A stretch of DNA of 11,505 nt from Cyanobacteria bacterium UBA11372 (GTDB taxonomy: Bacteria > Cyanobacteriota > Cyanobacteriia > Cyanobacteriales > Aerosakkonemataceae), in contig DNGG01000467.1 of assembly GCA_003486675.1 (NCBI GenBank), positions 1 through 11,505 on the forward strand, written 5' to 3'. Position numbers and translations under genes: made by a program. Below, piece after piece: positions 1-6,631 of this stretch. Position 1 is the stretch's first letter, and the number at the start of each line of letters is the position of its first letter. Under the pieces are notes generated by a model. That model ran no database searches, had not been told where the DNA came from, and saw nothing but the letters and a program-made list of their open reading frames with translations.

Positions 1-602
1 GAGCGAATCGTAGGCAGGAGTAATTCTGCATTTGAGGCGATTAAGATGAAAGTTGCTTGCCCTGGTTCTTCTAAGGTTTTGAGTAAGGCAGAAACAGCTT
101 TTGTCGCCATTAATTCTGCTTGTTCGATCGCCACTACTTGTCTAGGCGCAGCGATGGGAATATGAGCGAGGAACCGATTAATTTCTCTGACTTGTTCGAT
201 CCGAATTTGAGGCGGTTGTTTAAATGTTAGTTGCTCCCTTATTGCCATAGAAACGGCGATAATGTTATCGTTATGAATGTAAGTGGGTTCTATCCACAAA
301 ACATCCGGATGGTTCCCCAATTCGATTTGAGCCAAGCAATTGTCTGCTTTTTCTGTTGGTAACGAATGGCAGAACAGTGCTTTGATAAAGCCTCGTGCAG
401 TCATTCGCTTGCCTACACCGTCTATTCCGGCGAACAGGTAGGCGTTTGGTAGATTGTTCGTTGATATCGCTCTTTGCAGTAGCTTAATAGCTGTTGATTG
501 ACCGGCGATCGCATCAAAGTATGGTTCAAAAGTAGCTTTCTCTGCTATCCCAGTAGTGTCTGTAGGGTCGCCAGGGTCGAGAAAGAATTGTAAAATGCTC
601 AT
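1..602 (-). CDS. holB: DNA polymerase III subunit delta-prime (clamp loader), C-terminus off the window
   Basis: This is the first 200 codons of the clamp-loader delta-prime subunit, which with delta and tau/gamma loads the sliding clamp onto primed DNA. I translated it directly. It begins MSILQFFLDPGD and contains an AAA+ P-loop-like segment AGIDGVGKR at residues 58-66, where the usual Thr/Ser after the Lys is Arg, as expected for a subunit that does not hydrolyse ATP. It continues with NHPDVLWIEPTY (98-109), QIRIEQVREI (132-141), the hallmark ALLKTLEEPGQATFILIAS (172-190) and LLLPTIR at the window edge, just before the SRC motif expected in the family. Only two Cys (C78, C89) occur where E. 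coli delta-prime has a four-Cys zinc module. Its ATG (602-600) overlaps the holA stop as ATGA and no clear Shine-Dalgarno is seen, so translation is probably coupled to holA. Family assignment is firm; the C-terminal collar domain is outside the window. Confidence 0.93.
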   Translation of the reverse strand, partial: MSILQFFLDPGDPTDTTGIAEKATFEPYFDAIAGQSTAIKLLQRAISTNNLPNAYLFAGIDGVGKRMTARGFIKALFCHSLPTEKADNCLAQIELGNHPDVLWIEPTYIHNDNIIAVSMAIREQLTFKQPPQIRIEQVREINRFLAHIPIAAPRQVVAIEQAELMATKAVSALLKTLEEPGQATFILIASNAELLLPTIR

Positions 603-1561
603 TGGGTACAAAGAGAAATAATTTGGCTGGTGAAGAGTGACTCATTACCACCTTGTTTAGCTAGAATTTCCAACTCCAACAATTGGTACATAATTTGCTT
701 TAATCTGCTAATGGAAATCGCGGCGACTTCTTGTTTTAGGTAGTAGACGCGGTTGGGATTTCCTACTCCTGCGTTTTGTGCGATCGCATGGTTATCCGTT
801 TCACCTTCTGCTACCATTGCTTTGACAGTTAGCCAAGTCCGAAATAAAGTGGTAAGGGTAGCGACAATCTTGACAACAGGTTCGTTTTGGTCTAGAAGAG
901 TGGTGAAGATCCGCGTGGTTGCAATTGTATCTGATGTACAAATAGCACTAGCAAGTTGAAGCGTAGAAGTGGTGGTAATGCTAACCAAATCTTGGACGTG
1001 GTGAACTTCAATTTTCTCCCCGATTGCAACTAAACTCAACTTCTCCAATTCGTTGAATAGTAATCGGGTGTTGTTTCCCACTGCAAGGGCTAAAAGATTC
1101 GCTGCTGGTGCGGATATGGGGATGGACAGAAAAGACGCAGCATCCCTGACTCTATCAATTAACTTTTGGGTATCCCAAGCTGAGATAAGTTGAAACTCTT
1201 TGACTTGGGAATATTTCATCAGCAGCTTTGTAGATTTGAGCCGATTGTCTGGTTTGGTTTGTAAAGTTAGCAATAAATGATTGGTTGAAGGCAGATTTAC
1301 CAAAGTGCGCTCTAGTTGAGAAAGCATGGAATCATTCATAGTTGCTAACAGGTTAAAATTAGGTAGAAGCACTAAGCGCGAGCCTGTTCCCATTGGCGGC
1401 GTTAGAATTTCATTCATTGCCGCGTTGAAGCTATCTGCACTAGGAGGGTAGCTGGAAAAGTTGAATGTTTCCCAGTGTGGATGAACAACTTGCTTTCGTA
1501 ATTTATTGACGTTGCGTTCAATTAGATAGTCGTCATCACCCCAGTAGATGTATGTTGGCAT
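599..1561 (-). CDS. holA: DNA polymerase III subunit delta (clamp loader)
   Basis: This 320-residue protein matches the usual length of the delta subunit, the clamp-opening wrench of the clamp loader. The N-terminus MPTYIYWGDDDYLIERNVNK is the characteristic opening of cyanobacterial HolA, and the middle part has the expected layout: 'PPMGTGSRLVLLPNF' (55-69), 'LLLTLQTKPDNRLKSTK' (96-112) and 'LLALAVGNNTRLLFNELEKL' (155-174). The C-terminal collar region ends 'LLELEILAKQGGNESLFTSQ'. No ATP-binding motif is present, as expected for delta. The gene follows the 151-aa gene after 9 bases and overlaps holB by 4 bases (ATGA), so the three genes read as one minus-strand operon. A weak AGGGA lies about a dozen bases before the ATG, at the very end of the upstream gene. 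Having delta and delta-prime adjacent is unusual for a cyanobacterial chromosome as far as I recall. This could be a second, accessory copy. Confidence 0.92.
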   Translation of the reverse strand: MPTYIYWGDDDYLIERNVNKLRKQVVHPHWETFNFSSYPPSADSFNAAMNEILTPPMGTGSRLVLLPNFNLLATMNDSMLSQLERTLVNLPSTNHLLLTLQTKPDNRLKSTKLLMKYSQVKEFQLISAWDTQKLIDRVRDAASFLSIPISAPAANLLALAVGNNTRLLFNELEKLSLVAIGEKIEVHHVQDLVSITTTSTLQLASAICTSDTIATTRIFTTLLDQNEPVVKIVATLTTLFRTWLTVKAMVAEGETDNHAIAQNAGVGNPNRVYYLKQEVAAISISRLKQIMYQLLELEILAKQGGNESLFTSQIISLCTQ

Positions 1562-1570
1562 GGTAATCTT

Positions 1571-2026
1571 TTAGTCCCTAATAAATGATGAAATAGGTAT
1601 GGTTTTAATCACCCAAAACCAAGAATTTGGCTGATTTTCGGGGTGGTTTATTTGTAGGTGAGTGCTAAGTGCAGCCTTAGATGTAGTGTGACTGGGCTGA
1701 GGATTGATGCCTGTCATCTGAGCTATTTCCTCTGAGATTTGAGCGAATTTTTCTACGTCTATGCTGGCGATGATTAGCCTCACTGATGTGGGAAATGCCG
1801 ATAATATTTCCCCAGTTTTGCCCCACGGGCATTCCATTGGGAGATCGGCAATAGTTGGAAGGAGCAATGGCACTCCATTAACCGTAAATTCTTTGGCTAA
1901 CCAATCACCATCCAAGGGGGAATCTTTAGACAAACCTTGGGGCGGTGGTTCGATAGGACGAATTAGGAAACCAGGTGAGGATTGCAAGTAATTGACCTCA
2001 AATGTTTCAAGTTCTAGATCTGGCAT
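1571..2026 (-). CDS. Hypothetical protein, first gene of the holA-holB operon
   Basis: A 151-residue protein I do not recognise. It is proline-rich near the N-terminus (RPIEPPPQG, around 23-31), followed by a likely folded core including 'WLAKEFTVNGVPLLLPTI' (43-60) and 'SVRLIIASIDVEKFAQISEEI' (81-101, beta strand then helix). A polar, low-order segment (about 105-135) and a hydrophobic end 'WFWVIKTIPISSFIRD' follow. There is no signal peptide, membrane helix or Cys/His cluster. It stops 9 bases before holA, in the same direction, so it should be co-transcribed with the clamp-loader genes. A role in DNA replication is only a guess from position. The start chosen (ATG at 2026) is the only good one before the non-coding upstream region. 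The opposite-strand reading here is a shadow. Confidence 0.7.
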   Translation of the reverse strand: MPDLELETFEVNYLQSSPGFLIRPIEPPPQGLSKDSPLDGDWLAKEFTVNGVPLLLPTIADLPMECPWGKTGEILSAFPTSVRLIIASIDVEKFAQISEEIAQMTGINPQPSHTTSKAALSTHLQINHPENQPNSWFWVIKTIPISSFIRD

Positions 2027-2103
2027 TGATATCTGGAATTACAAAATTTGCAGTGTTTTTTGCGCGTCAGCGCTCACAATGTGGATTGTTTATTCTGTTT
2101 TGA

Positions 2104-2256
2104 GGTGAGTTTTCTATAGCCGATATATCTTTTTGTTACACTGCTGACTTTATTCTCGTTTATCAACCGACAGGTTTGGCTATAGATATCGAGATTGACG
2201 AATTTTATGATGGACGAACGGGGAAGGGAAAGTTACGTTTTTCTGCCTCTTGTTAA
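2104..2256 (+). pseudogene. Remnant of a PD-(D/E)XK-like nuclease-fold gene
   Basis: A 50-codon open stretch between an in-frame TGA (2101-2103) and TAA (2254-2256), with no start of its own. Its translation contains SFCYTADFILVYQPTG directly followed by LAIDIEIDEFYDGRTGK. I recognise this pattern (Y-T-x-D-F-I, then G-L-x-I-D-I-E-I-D-E-x-Y-D-G) from small cyanobacterial nuclease-fold proteins of the DUF559-like kind, where the D and the following D-x-E form the metal-binding core. Both ends expected for such a protein are missing, and the tail after GRTGK (GKLRFSASC) does not look like the family. It therefore reads as a decayed fragment stranded beside the acquired monooxygenase gene. The assignment rests on memory of the motif and is moderate at best. 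Confidence 0.4.
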
Positions 2257-2289
2257 ATTAAAGAAGAGTTAAGAGAAATTTATCAGAGC

Positions 2290-3753
2290 GTGACCATGAC
2301 CGAACGTGGGGGGGCGATCGCCACCCCACGTCCGACAGGGCTGATGTTGGCGGGCGAGCTGGCGTTGGCGGGGGTTGATGTCGCCATTGTCGAGCGGCGT
2401 ACCAGCCAGGATCTCGCTGGCTTGCGCGCAGGCGGTTTGCACTCACGCACCATCGAAGTACTCGATCAGCGCGGCATCGCCGATCGGTTTCTCTCGCAGG
2501 GACAAAAACATCCGGTCGTGAGCTTCCACCAGATCCCTTTGGACATCAGCGACTTTCCCACCCGCCACAACTACCTCCTCGCACTGTGGCAGAATCACAT
2601 CGAGCGCATCCTGGCTGGCTGGGTCGGCGAGCTGGCGGTACCGATCTATCGCGGACGTGAAGTGACGGGTTTCGCGCAGGACGAAGGCGGCGTCAATGTC
2701 GAGCTGTCCGACGGTCAAAGCTTAAGGGCGGAATATCTCGTCGGCTGCGACGGAGGACGCAGTCAGATCCGTAAAGCAGCCAGCATCGAGTTCCCCGGGT
2801 GGGAGCCGACGACGAGCTGGTTGATTGCCGAGGTCGAGTGGTTTGAGGAGCCGGAATGGGGCTTCCGCAACGACGCCGTTGGTACTCACGCGATCGGCAA
2901 GTTGGAGGATGGGCGGCGGGCGCGCGTCGTGCTGACCGAACAGCAGGTAGGAGCCGCCAGCGAACCGACCCTGTGCGATGTCAGTGAAGCGCTGATCGCC
3001 GTATACGGGACAGACTACGGCATCCACAGTCCCACCTATATCTCCAGGTTCACCGACATGACTCGTCAGGCTGCGGCCTACCGCGAAAGACGGGTTCTGC
3101 TGGCTGGCGACGCCGCACACGTGCATCCCCCGGTGGGTGGACAGGGCCTCAACATCGGCGTGCAGGATGCGGTGAATCTGGGATGGAAGCTGGCCCAGGT
3201 GGTCAAGGGGATATCGCCAGCCAGCCTCCTGGATACCTACCACGCCGAGCGCCACCCGGTCGCTGCTCGCGTCCTGCACAACACGATGGCGCAAATGGCA
3301 CTTCGCCGCCCAGACGACCGCACCAAAGCCATGAGCGACTACGTTTCCGAGTTCCTCAGCATGGACGAGCCCCGCAGGCGATTGGTCGCAGAGATGTCTG
3401 GTCTGGACATTCACTACGATCTCGGCGAGGGACACCCGTTGCTGGGACGCCGGATGCCCGATCTCGACCTGGTCACCGCCAACGGCCCGCTGCGCGTCTT
3501 CACACTCCTTCACGATGCGAGGCCGGTGCTGCTCAACCTCGGTAAGTCCGGCAGCTTTGACATCACTTCATGGGCAGATCGGGTTCAGTTAATCGACGCC
3601 GAATACTCTGGTATATGGGAGCTTCCGGCACTCGGGGCGGTCGCGGCTCCCACCGCCGTGTTGATTCGGCCCGACGGATATGTGGCCTGGGTGGGAGATC
3701 TAACCCAGGTGGGGCTCGCCGACGCGCTAACCACTTGGTTCGGATTGCCGTAG
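2290..3753 (+). CDS. Class A flavin-dependent aromatic monooxygenase with altered FAD fingerprint, probably horizontally acquired
   Basis: 487 residues, close to full length for the FAD/NADPH aromatic hydroxylase family (PheA/TfdB and polyketide hydroxylase relatives), which add one oxygen from O2 to phenolic rings. Visible motifs are PTGLMLAGELALAGVDVAIV (15-34), the DG motif LVGCDGGRS (150-158), the GD motif LLAGDAAHVHPPVGGQGLN (270-288), and a C-terminal thioredoxin-like domain (about 385-487, ending 'PTAVLIRPDGYVAWVGD' and 'TWFGLP'). The N-terminal Rossmann GxGxxG expected around residues 12-17 reads TPRPTG, so only the last Gly remains; the changed residues coincide with a HIP1 palindrome. 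Either GTG 2290 or ATG 2296 could start it; the ATG gives MTER directly before the altered part, as in typical family members. No convincing ribosome site is seen. The gene is much richer in G and C than its neighbours and uses GC-ending codons, indicating transfer from a high-GC bacterium. FAD binding may be impaired, so it may be a pseudogene in practice. Confidence 0.88.
   Translation: MTMTERGGAIATPRPTGLMLAGELALAGVDVAIVERRTSQDLAGLRAGGLHSRTIEVLDQRGIADRFLSQGQKHPVVSFHQIPLDISDFPTRHNYLLALWQNHIERILAGWVGELAVPIYRGREVTGFAQDEGGVNVELSDGQSLRAEYLVGCDGGRSQIRKAASIEFPGWEPTTSWLIAEVEWFEEPEWGFRNDAVGTHAIGKLEDGRRARVVLTEQQVGAASEPTLCDVSEALIAVYGTDYGIHSPTYISRFTDMTRQAAAYRERRVLLAGDAAHVHPPVGGQGLNIGVQDAVNLGWKLAQVVKGISPASLLDTYHAERHPVAARVLHNTMAQMALRRPDDRTKAMSDYVSEFLSMDEPRRRLVAEMSGLDIHYDLGEGHPLLGRRMPDLDLVTANGPLRVFTLLHDARPVLLNLGKSGSFDITSWADRVQLIDAEYSGIWELPALGAVAAPTAVLIRPDGYVAWVGDLTQVGLADALTTWFGLP
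2305..2330. repeat. 26-bp HIP1-centred palindrome inside the monooxygenase start
   Basis: The two halves (2305-2317 and 2318-2330) are complementary at 12 of 13 positions; the single mismatch is G2312 against A2323. The centre is the octamer GCGATCGC (2314-2321), the cyanobacterial HIP1 word. It covers codons 6 to 14 of the gene and encodes R-GGAIATP-R where the family has the strand and first glycines of the FAD-binding motif. Confidence 0.85.
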
Positions 3754-3788
3754 AAGCGATCAACATCAGTGCGCTGAACGACTGTCCT

Positions 3789-3823
3789 GCGATCGCGCTA
3801 GTGGAAACATCAGGAGCGATCGC
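3789..3823. repeat. Pair of HIP1 octamers downstream of the monooxygenase
   Basis: Two exact GCGATCGC words lie at 3789-3796 and 3816-3823, the second within a 12-bp palindrome GAGCGATCGCTC (3814-3825). They mark the return to host-like cyanobacterial sequence just after the GC-rich gene. The rest of 3754-3926 shows no gene I can support. Confidence 0.8.
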
Positions 3824-3926
3824 TCTGCTTTTACCCAAAATTTGAGCAGAATTCTGACTCACGGGAGCAAGTACAAGTTAATGGCGATGCTCAAAGCTAA
3901 AGATTTGGAGTGATATTTGAAATACC

Positions 3927-4577
3927 CTACTCCCAGTATTTTTCCCAATCTCGATCAAAAGCTTGTTGCAGTCGTTGCATATAGGCGTAAGTTTTAATTT
4001 TCACCATCCACAGATCTTTGCTACTGCTGCCTCCCTTACATACAACTCCTTCCGCCACACCATATTTTCCTTCACGCACATCATCGATAAACTTCCCGGT
4101 TAGCTTGCCACGATAAACAACTCGTGCAATGTTCAATCCACTAAAATCTTGAATGAATTGAAAAGGACTAATAATACCCTTGTCAGTTTGTACGTCAAAT
4201 AGAATCAGTTGTTTAGGGTCGTCCTTCTGGTGCATCCCCGCAAACGAATTCAAGCTAAAAAACTCAGTAAATACTGCAATCTCAGGGCAACTGTACTGCG
4301 GATTATTGAGAAAAATAGTTGCCAGCGAATTAGCAAAACCTTTCAAGAAAAGCTCAGGGGCTTCCGACAAACCTGGATGGGCAAGATTAAATTCAGCCAT
4401 CCCTCTATCATCCAAGTCAAACCTGTCCCGACGGGTGCCAAAAGCATACCACCCAAGTTCAGGTTCCCAAACCCAATGGAGATTAGTGCCGTCGTATTTC
4501 TCAAAGGCTATACATTGCTTGAGAGGACTGTTTTTACTATCCGAGATTTTGGGATAGACAAGCTTTATCTGTGACAT
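3927..4577 (-). CDS. RNA-ligase-like nucleotidyltransferase (minimal catalytic domain)
   Basis: A 216-residue protein with the ordered motifs of the covalent nucleotidyltransferase superfamily, closest to the RNA ligase/Rnl2-like family. Motif I is EKYDGTN with the adenylated lysine K27. A motif Ia-like segment FGTRRDRF lies at 46-53, motif III-like VFTEFFSL at 102-109 with E105, motif IV EGVVCKGG at 176-183, and motif V MVKIKT at 191-196 with two lysines. The established chemistry is that the enzyme takes AMP from ATP (or NAD) onto the lysine, transfers it to a 5'-phosphate and seals a nick in RNA or an RNA/DNA hybrid. The protein ends 20 residues after motif V, so it has no C-terminal domain such as Rnl2 carries and no OB fold. 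The natural substrate is unknown; RNA repair is inference. It is transcribed away from the mtfA-like gene and ends in the spacer beyond the monooxygenase. Confidence 0.82.
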   Translation of the reverse strand: MSQIKLVYPKISDSKNSPLKQCIAFEKYDGTNLHWVWEPELGWYAFGTRRDRFDLDDRGMAEFNLAHPGLSEAPELFLKGFANSLATIFLNNPQYSCPEIAVFTEFFSLNSFAGMHQKDDPKQLILFDVQTDKGIISPFQFIQDFSGLNIARVVYRGKLTGKFIDDVREGKYGVAEGVVCKGGSSSKDLWMVKIKTYAYMQRLQQAFDRDWEKYWE

Positions 4578-4603
4578 TAGTACATGGGCTACACAAACCT
4601 TTT

Positions 4604-4643
4604 TATAACAACTATAATACTGTTATAGAGGTTCAATATAACA
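4604..4643. promoter_or_regulatory. Candidate operator in the divergent promoter region
   Basis: Between the divergent RNA ligase and peptidase genes there is a perfect 7-bp inverted repeat TATAACA (4604-4610) / TGTTATA (4621-4627) with a 10-base spacer. A third TATAACA lies at 4637-4643. The spacer contains TATAAT (4613-4618), which fits a -10 box on the plus strand, although no good -35 box is seen. This geometry fits a dimeric repressor site controlling one or both genes; the regulator is not in the window. Confidence 0.4.
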
Positions 4644-4694
4644 TTCTAACATAGTTGTTCTACTTAAAAAGTTTCTGGCTTAAAAATCAATGTA

Positions 4695-5519
4695 ATGATT
4701 GCCGCAATTATTGTCTGCCTGATTATTGGATTAATTATTACGGGTATTTTCGTCATTCCTATCCTAGTACAACGGCGAAGAAACCGATTGAAAGCTCGTC
4801 CTTTCCCACCTCTATGGAACGCCATCATTGAGATTAATCTGCCGATTTACCCCCGTCTTTCTCCCAAAGAACGGAAACGACTTCAGGGAGCGATTCAAGT
4901 ATTTTTAGCAGAAAAACAATTTATTGGCTGTAGAGGATTGCAGGTGACCGAGGAAATGAAAGTTACCATTGCTGCTGTTGCTTGTCTGCTCCTGCTTAAC
5001 GAGCGAGCAAGCTACTTTCAGAAACTTCGTTCAATTTTAGTTTATCCCAGCACTTATTTAGTTCATGAAACAACTTCTACTCAAGATCGTGTAATTGAAG
5101 AAAGACTGGTGGCAAGATTGGGTGAATCCTGGATGAATGACCAGATAATACTTGCTTGGGAACAGGTGAAACAGGACACTTTTAACTGGCAAGATGGACA
5201 TAATGTGGTGCTGCATGAATTTGCTCATCAATTGGATCAAGAAGATGGGAAGGCGGACGGAGTTCCTATTTTGCAGCAAAGTTCAGACTATGCGATTTGG
5301 GCTGAGGTAATGACCCAAGAATATCTCCGCCTTGGTCACGATATTCAACAAGGTAAGAAGACTGTAATCGATAGTTATGGAGCGACGAATCCGGCAGAAT
5401 TCTTTGCGGTTGTAACTGAAACTTTCTTTGAAAAACCGCAGCAATTGCTCAGACGGCATCCGGAACTTTATAGGTTACTTCAACATTACTATCAAATTTC
5501 TCCGGTGCTATGGGTTTGA
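4695..5519 (+). CDS. mtfA: M90-family zinc metallopeptidase, MtfA-like
   Basis: 274 residues, the usual size of the MtfA (Mlc titration factor A) family of gluzincin-type peptidases. Residues 2-26 form one hydrophobic helix (MIAAIIVCLIIGLIITGIFV) followed by RRRNR, suggesting an inner-membrane anchor with the catalytic domain in the cytoplasm. Family marks are 'EEMKVTIAAVACLLLLN' (86-102), the zinc site HEFAHQLD (174-181) followed by QEDGKADG (182-189), and 'YGATNPAEFFAVVTETFFE' (228-246), whose glutamates include the likely third metal ligand. In E. coli MtfA binds the glucose repressor Mlc. No Mlc homologue is visible here, so the target is unknown. The ATG at 4695 has no clear ribosome-binding site. 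The gene is followed by the repeat element and then the SDR gene on the same strand. Family assignment is firm; the symbol is by homology only. Confidence 0.88.
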   Translation: MIAAIIVCLIIGLIITGIFVIPILVQRRRNRLKARPFPPLWNAIIEINLPIYPRLSPKERKRLQGAIQVFLAEKQFIGCRGLQVTEEMKVTIAAVACLLLLNERASYFQKLRSILVYPSTYLVHETTSTQDRVIEERLVARLGESWMNDQIILAWEQVKQDTFNWQDGHNVVLHEFAHQLDQEDGKADGVPILQQSSDYAIWAEVMTQEYLRLGHDIQQGKKTVIDSYGATNPAEFFAVVTETFFEKPQQLLRRHPELYRLLQHYYQISPVLWV

Positions 5520-5607
5520 ATCAATACTCCAGACAGAATTAATCGGAAATTGCCACAGATGGAAACATGAATGGATGAGGCTTTGTGTGATAATTTTATA
5601 GTTAACA

Positions 5608-5763
5608 GGGAACAGGGAATAGGGAATAGGGAACAGAAAGTTTTGGATGGGGAAAAGTACCCCACCCTTGCACATGCCACTTGTAGAAGTTGGGATCTTT
5701 TGACTAAGAGAAACGGGACTCCTTGCACTATTGCCTGTTGCCTGCTCCCTGTTCCCTTCTTCA
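5608..5763 (+). repeat. Heptad-bounded repeat element, copy A (intergenic)
   Basis: The left arm at 5608-5636 is a heptad array of GGGAACA/GGGAATA units. The core (5641-5722) includes TTTTGGATGG, a small stem GGGG-AAAAGTA-CCCC, 'ACATGCCACTTGTAGAAGT' and GAAACGGGACTCC. The right arm (5728-5756) carries the complementary type of heptad (TTGCCTG, TCCCTGT), so the arms can pair and the whole could form a long hairpin. The shared sequence ends in CCCTTCTTC (5754-5762). A second copy lies inside the methyltransferase gene at 7187-7342, with its core in the opposite direction. Copy A separates the peptidase from the SDR gene. It encodes nothing credible, but its last bases give a misleading upstream extension of the SDR reading frame. 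Confidence 0.88.
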
Positions 5764-5775
5764 GTGAGAGCGTGC

Positions 5776-6441
5776 ATGGCAACTTATCTGGTTACAGGTG
5801 CTAATCGCGGGATTGGTTACGAATACTGCCGTCAATTGCAAGCACGGGGTGATATTGTTATTGCCGTCTGCCGCAGTGCTTCTTTTGAATTGAAGCAGCT
5901 AGGGGTGCGGGTTGAGGAGGGAATTGATATTACTTCTGATACTTCGGTGGCTGCTTTAGGCGATCGCTTGGGTGATACTCAGATTGATGTTCTGATTAAC
6001 AATGCGGGAATCTTGAAGCGCGTCACGCTGGAAGACTTGGATTTTGAGAGCATTCGAGAGCAGTTTGAGGTGAATGCTTTAGGGTCTTTACGAGTGACCC
6101 ACGCCCTATTACCATTGCTCAAAACAGGCTCCAAGATCGTGTTGATGACAAGTCGGATGGGTTCAATTGGAGACAATACTTCTGGCAGTTCCTATGGCTA
6201 TCGAATGTCAAAGGTAGCGTTGTCAATGGCAGGTAAATCCCTGGCTCACGACCTCAAACCGCGCGGGATTGCAGTGGCAATTTTGCATCCGGGTTTGGTT
6301 CAAACCCGCATGACTAATTTTACATCGGGTGGCATTACGCCAGAAGATTCTGTAAAGGGATTGTTGGCGAGGATTGATGAGTTGACGCTGGAGAATACAG
6401 GTACTTTTTGGCACGCTAATGGTGAGGTGCTGCCGTGGTAG
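5776..6441 (+). CDS. Short-chain dehydrogenase/reductase, CsgA/C-factor-like
   Basis: 221 residues, a classical SDR with the NAD(P)-binding glycine motif TGANRGIG (7-14), NNAG (75-78), SRMGSIGD (126-133) carrying the likely catalytic Ser, the active-site YRMSK (Y142 and K146) and HPG (171-173). The 'SRMGSI...YGYRMSKVAL' arrangement is typical of the CsgA-like subgroup. The substrate is unknown. I chose ATG 5776 (MATYLVTGANRG) because the motif then sits at the usual distance from the N-terminus and GAGAG (5766-5770) lies just upstream. The frame stays open to 5731, but those 15 extra residues are the translated right arm of the repeat element. A role in oxidoreduction of small carbonyl compounds is family knowledge; nothing nearby narrows it. 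Confidence 0.9.
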   Translation: MATYLVTGANRGIGYEYCRQLQARGDIVIAVCRSASFELKQLGVRVEEGIDITSDTSVAALGDRLGDTQIDVLINNAGILKRVTLEDLDFESIREQFEVNALGSLRVTHALLPLLKTGSKIVLMTSRMGSIGDNTSGSSYGYRMSKVALSMAGKSLAHDLKPRGIAVAILHPGLVQTRMTNFTSGGITPEDSVKGLLARIDELTLENTGTFWHANGEVLPW

Positions 6442-6585
6442 GTGCGTCACAGAGATTTGGGGGAATTGGGAATTATTAGTTTATGGGCGATCGCGTGCTT
6501 TCCTTGACATGCTCCCGATAAGCTGTTCCACATTTAATTTGCATCGAGTTACTCGCCAAGAGTCTTGCTATTACTGCTTTTCCAG

Positions 6586-6613
6586 CTTTTGACTTTTGAC
6601 TTTTGACTTTTAA
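6586..6613. repeat. Heptad tandem repeat (CTTTTGA, 4 units)
   Basis: Units at 6586-6592, 6593-6599 and 6600-6606 are exact CTTTTGA and 6607-6613 is CTTTTAA. It lies in the spacer between the convergent SDR and methyltransferase genes (6442-6631), which also has a HIP1 octamer at 6487. This is an STRR-type array of a different family from the element arms. Confidence 0.85.
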
Positions 6614-6631
6614 CTTGCTTAATCTTGCATT

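Noticed and set aside
2722..3513. Long minus-strand open frame (263 codons) opposite the monooxygenase
   Set aside because: High-GC genes often leave the opposite strand open. The translation has no recognisable motif, while the plus strand has clear family motifs throughout.
5571..5804. Small plus- and minus-strand open frames across the mtfA-SDR spacer
   Set aside because: They are translations of repeat copy A (heptad arms and core), and the frames do not continue into any domain.
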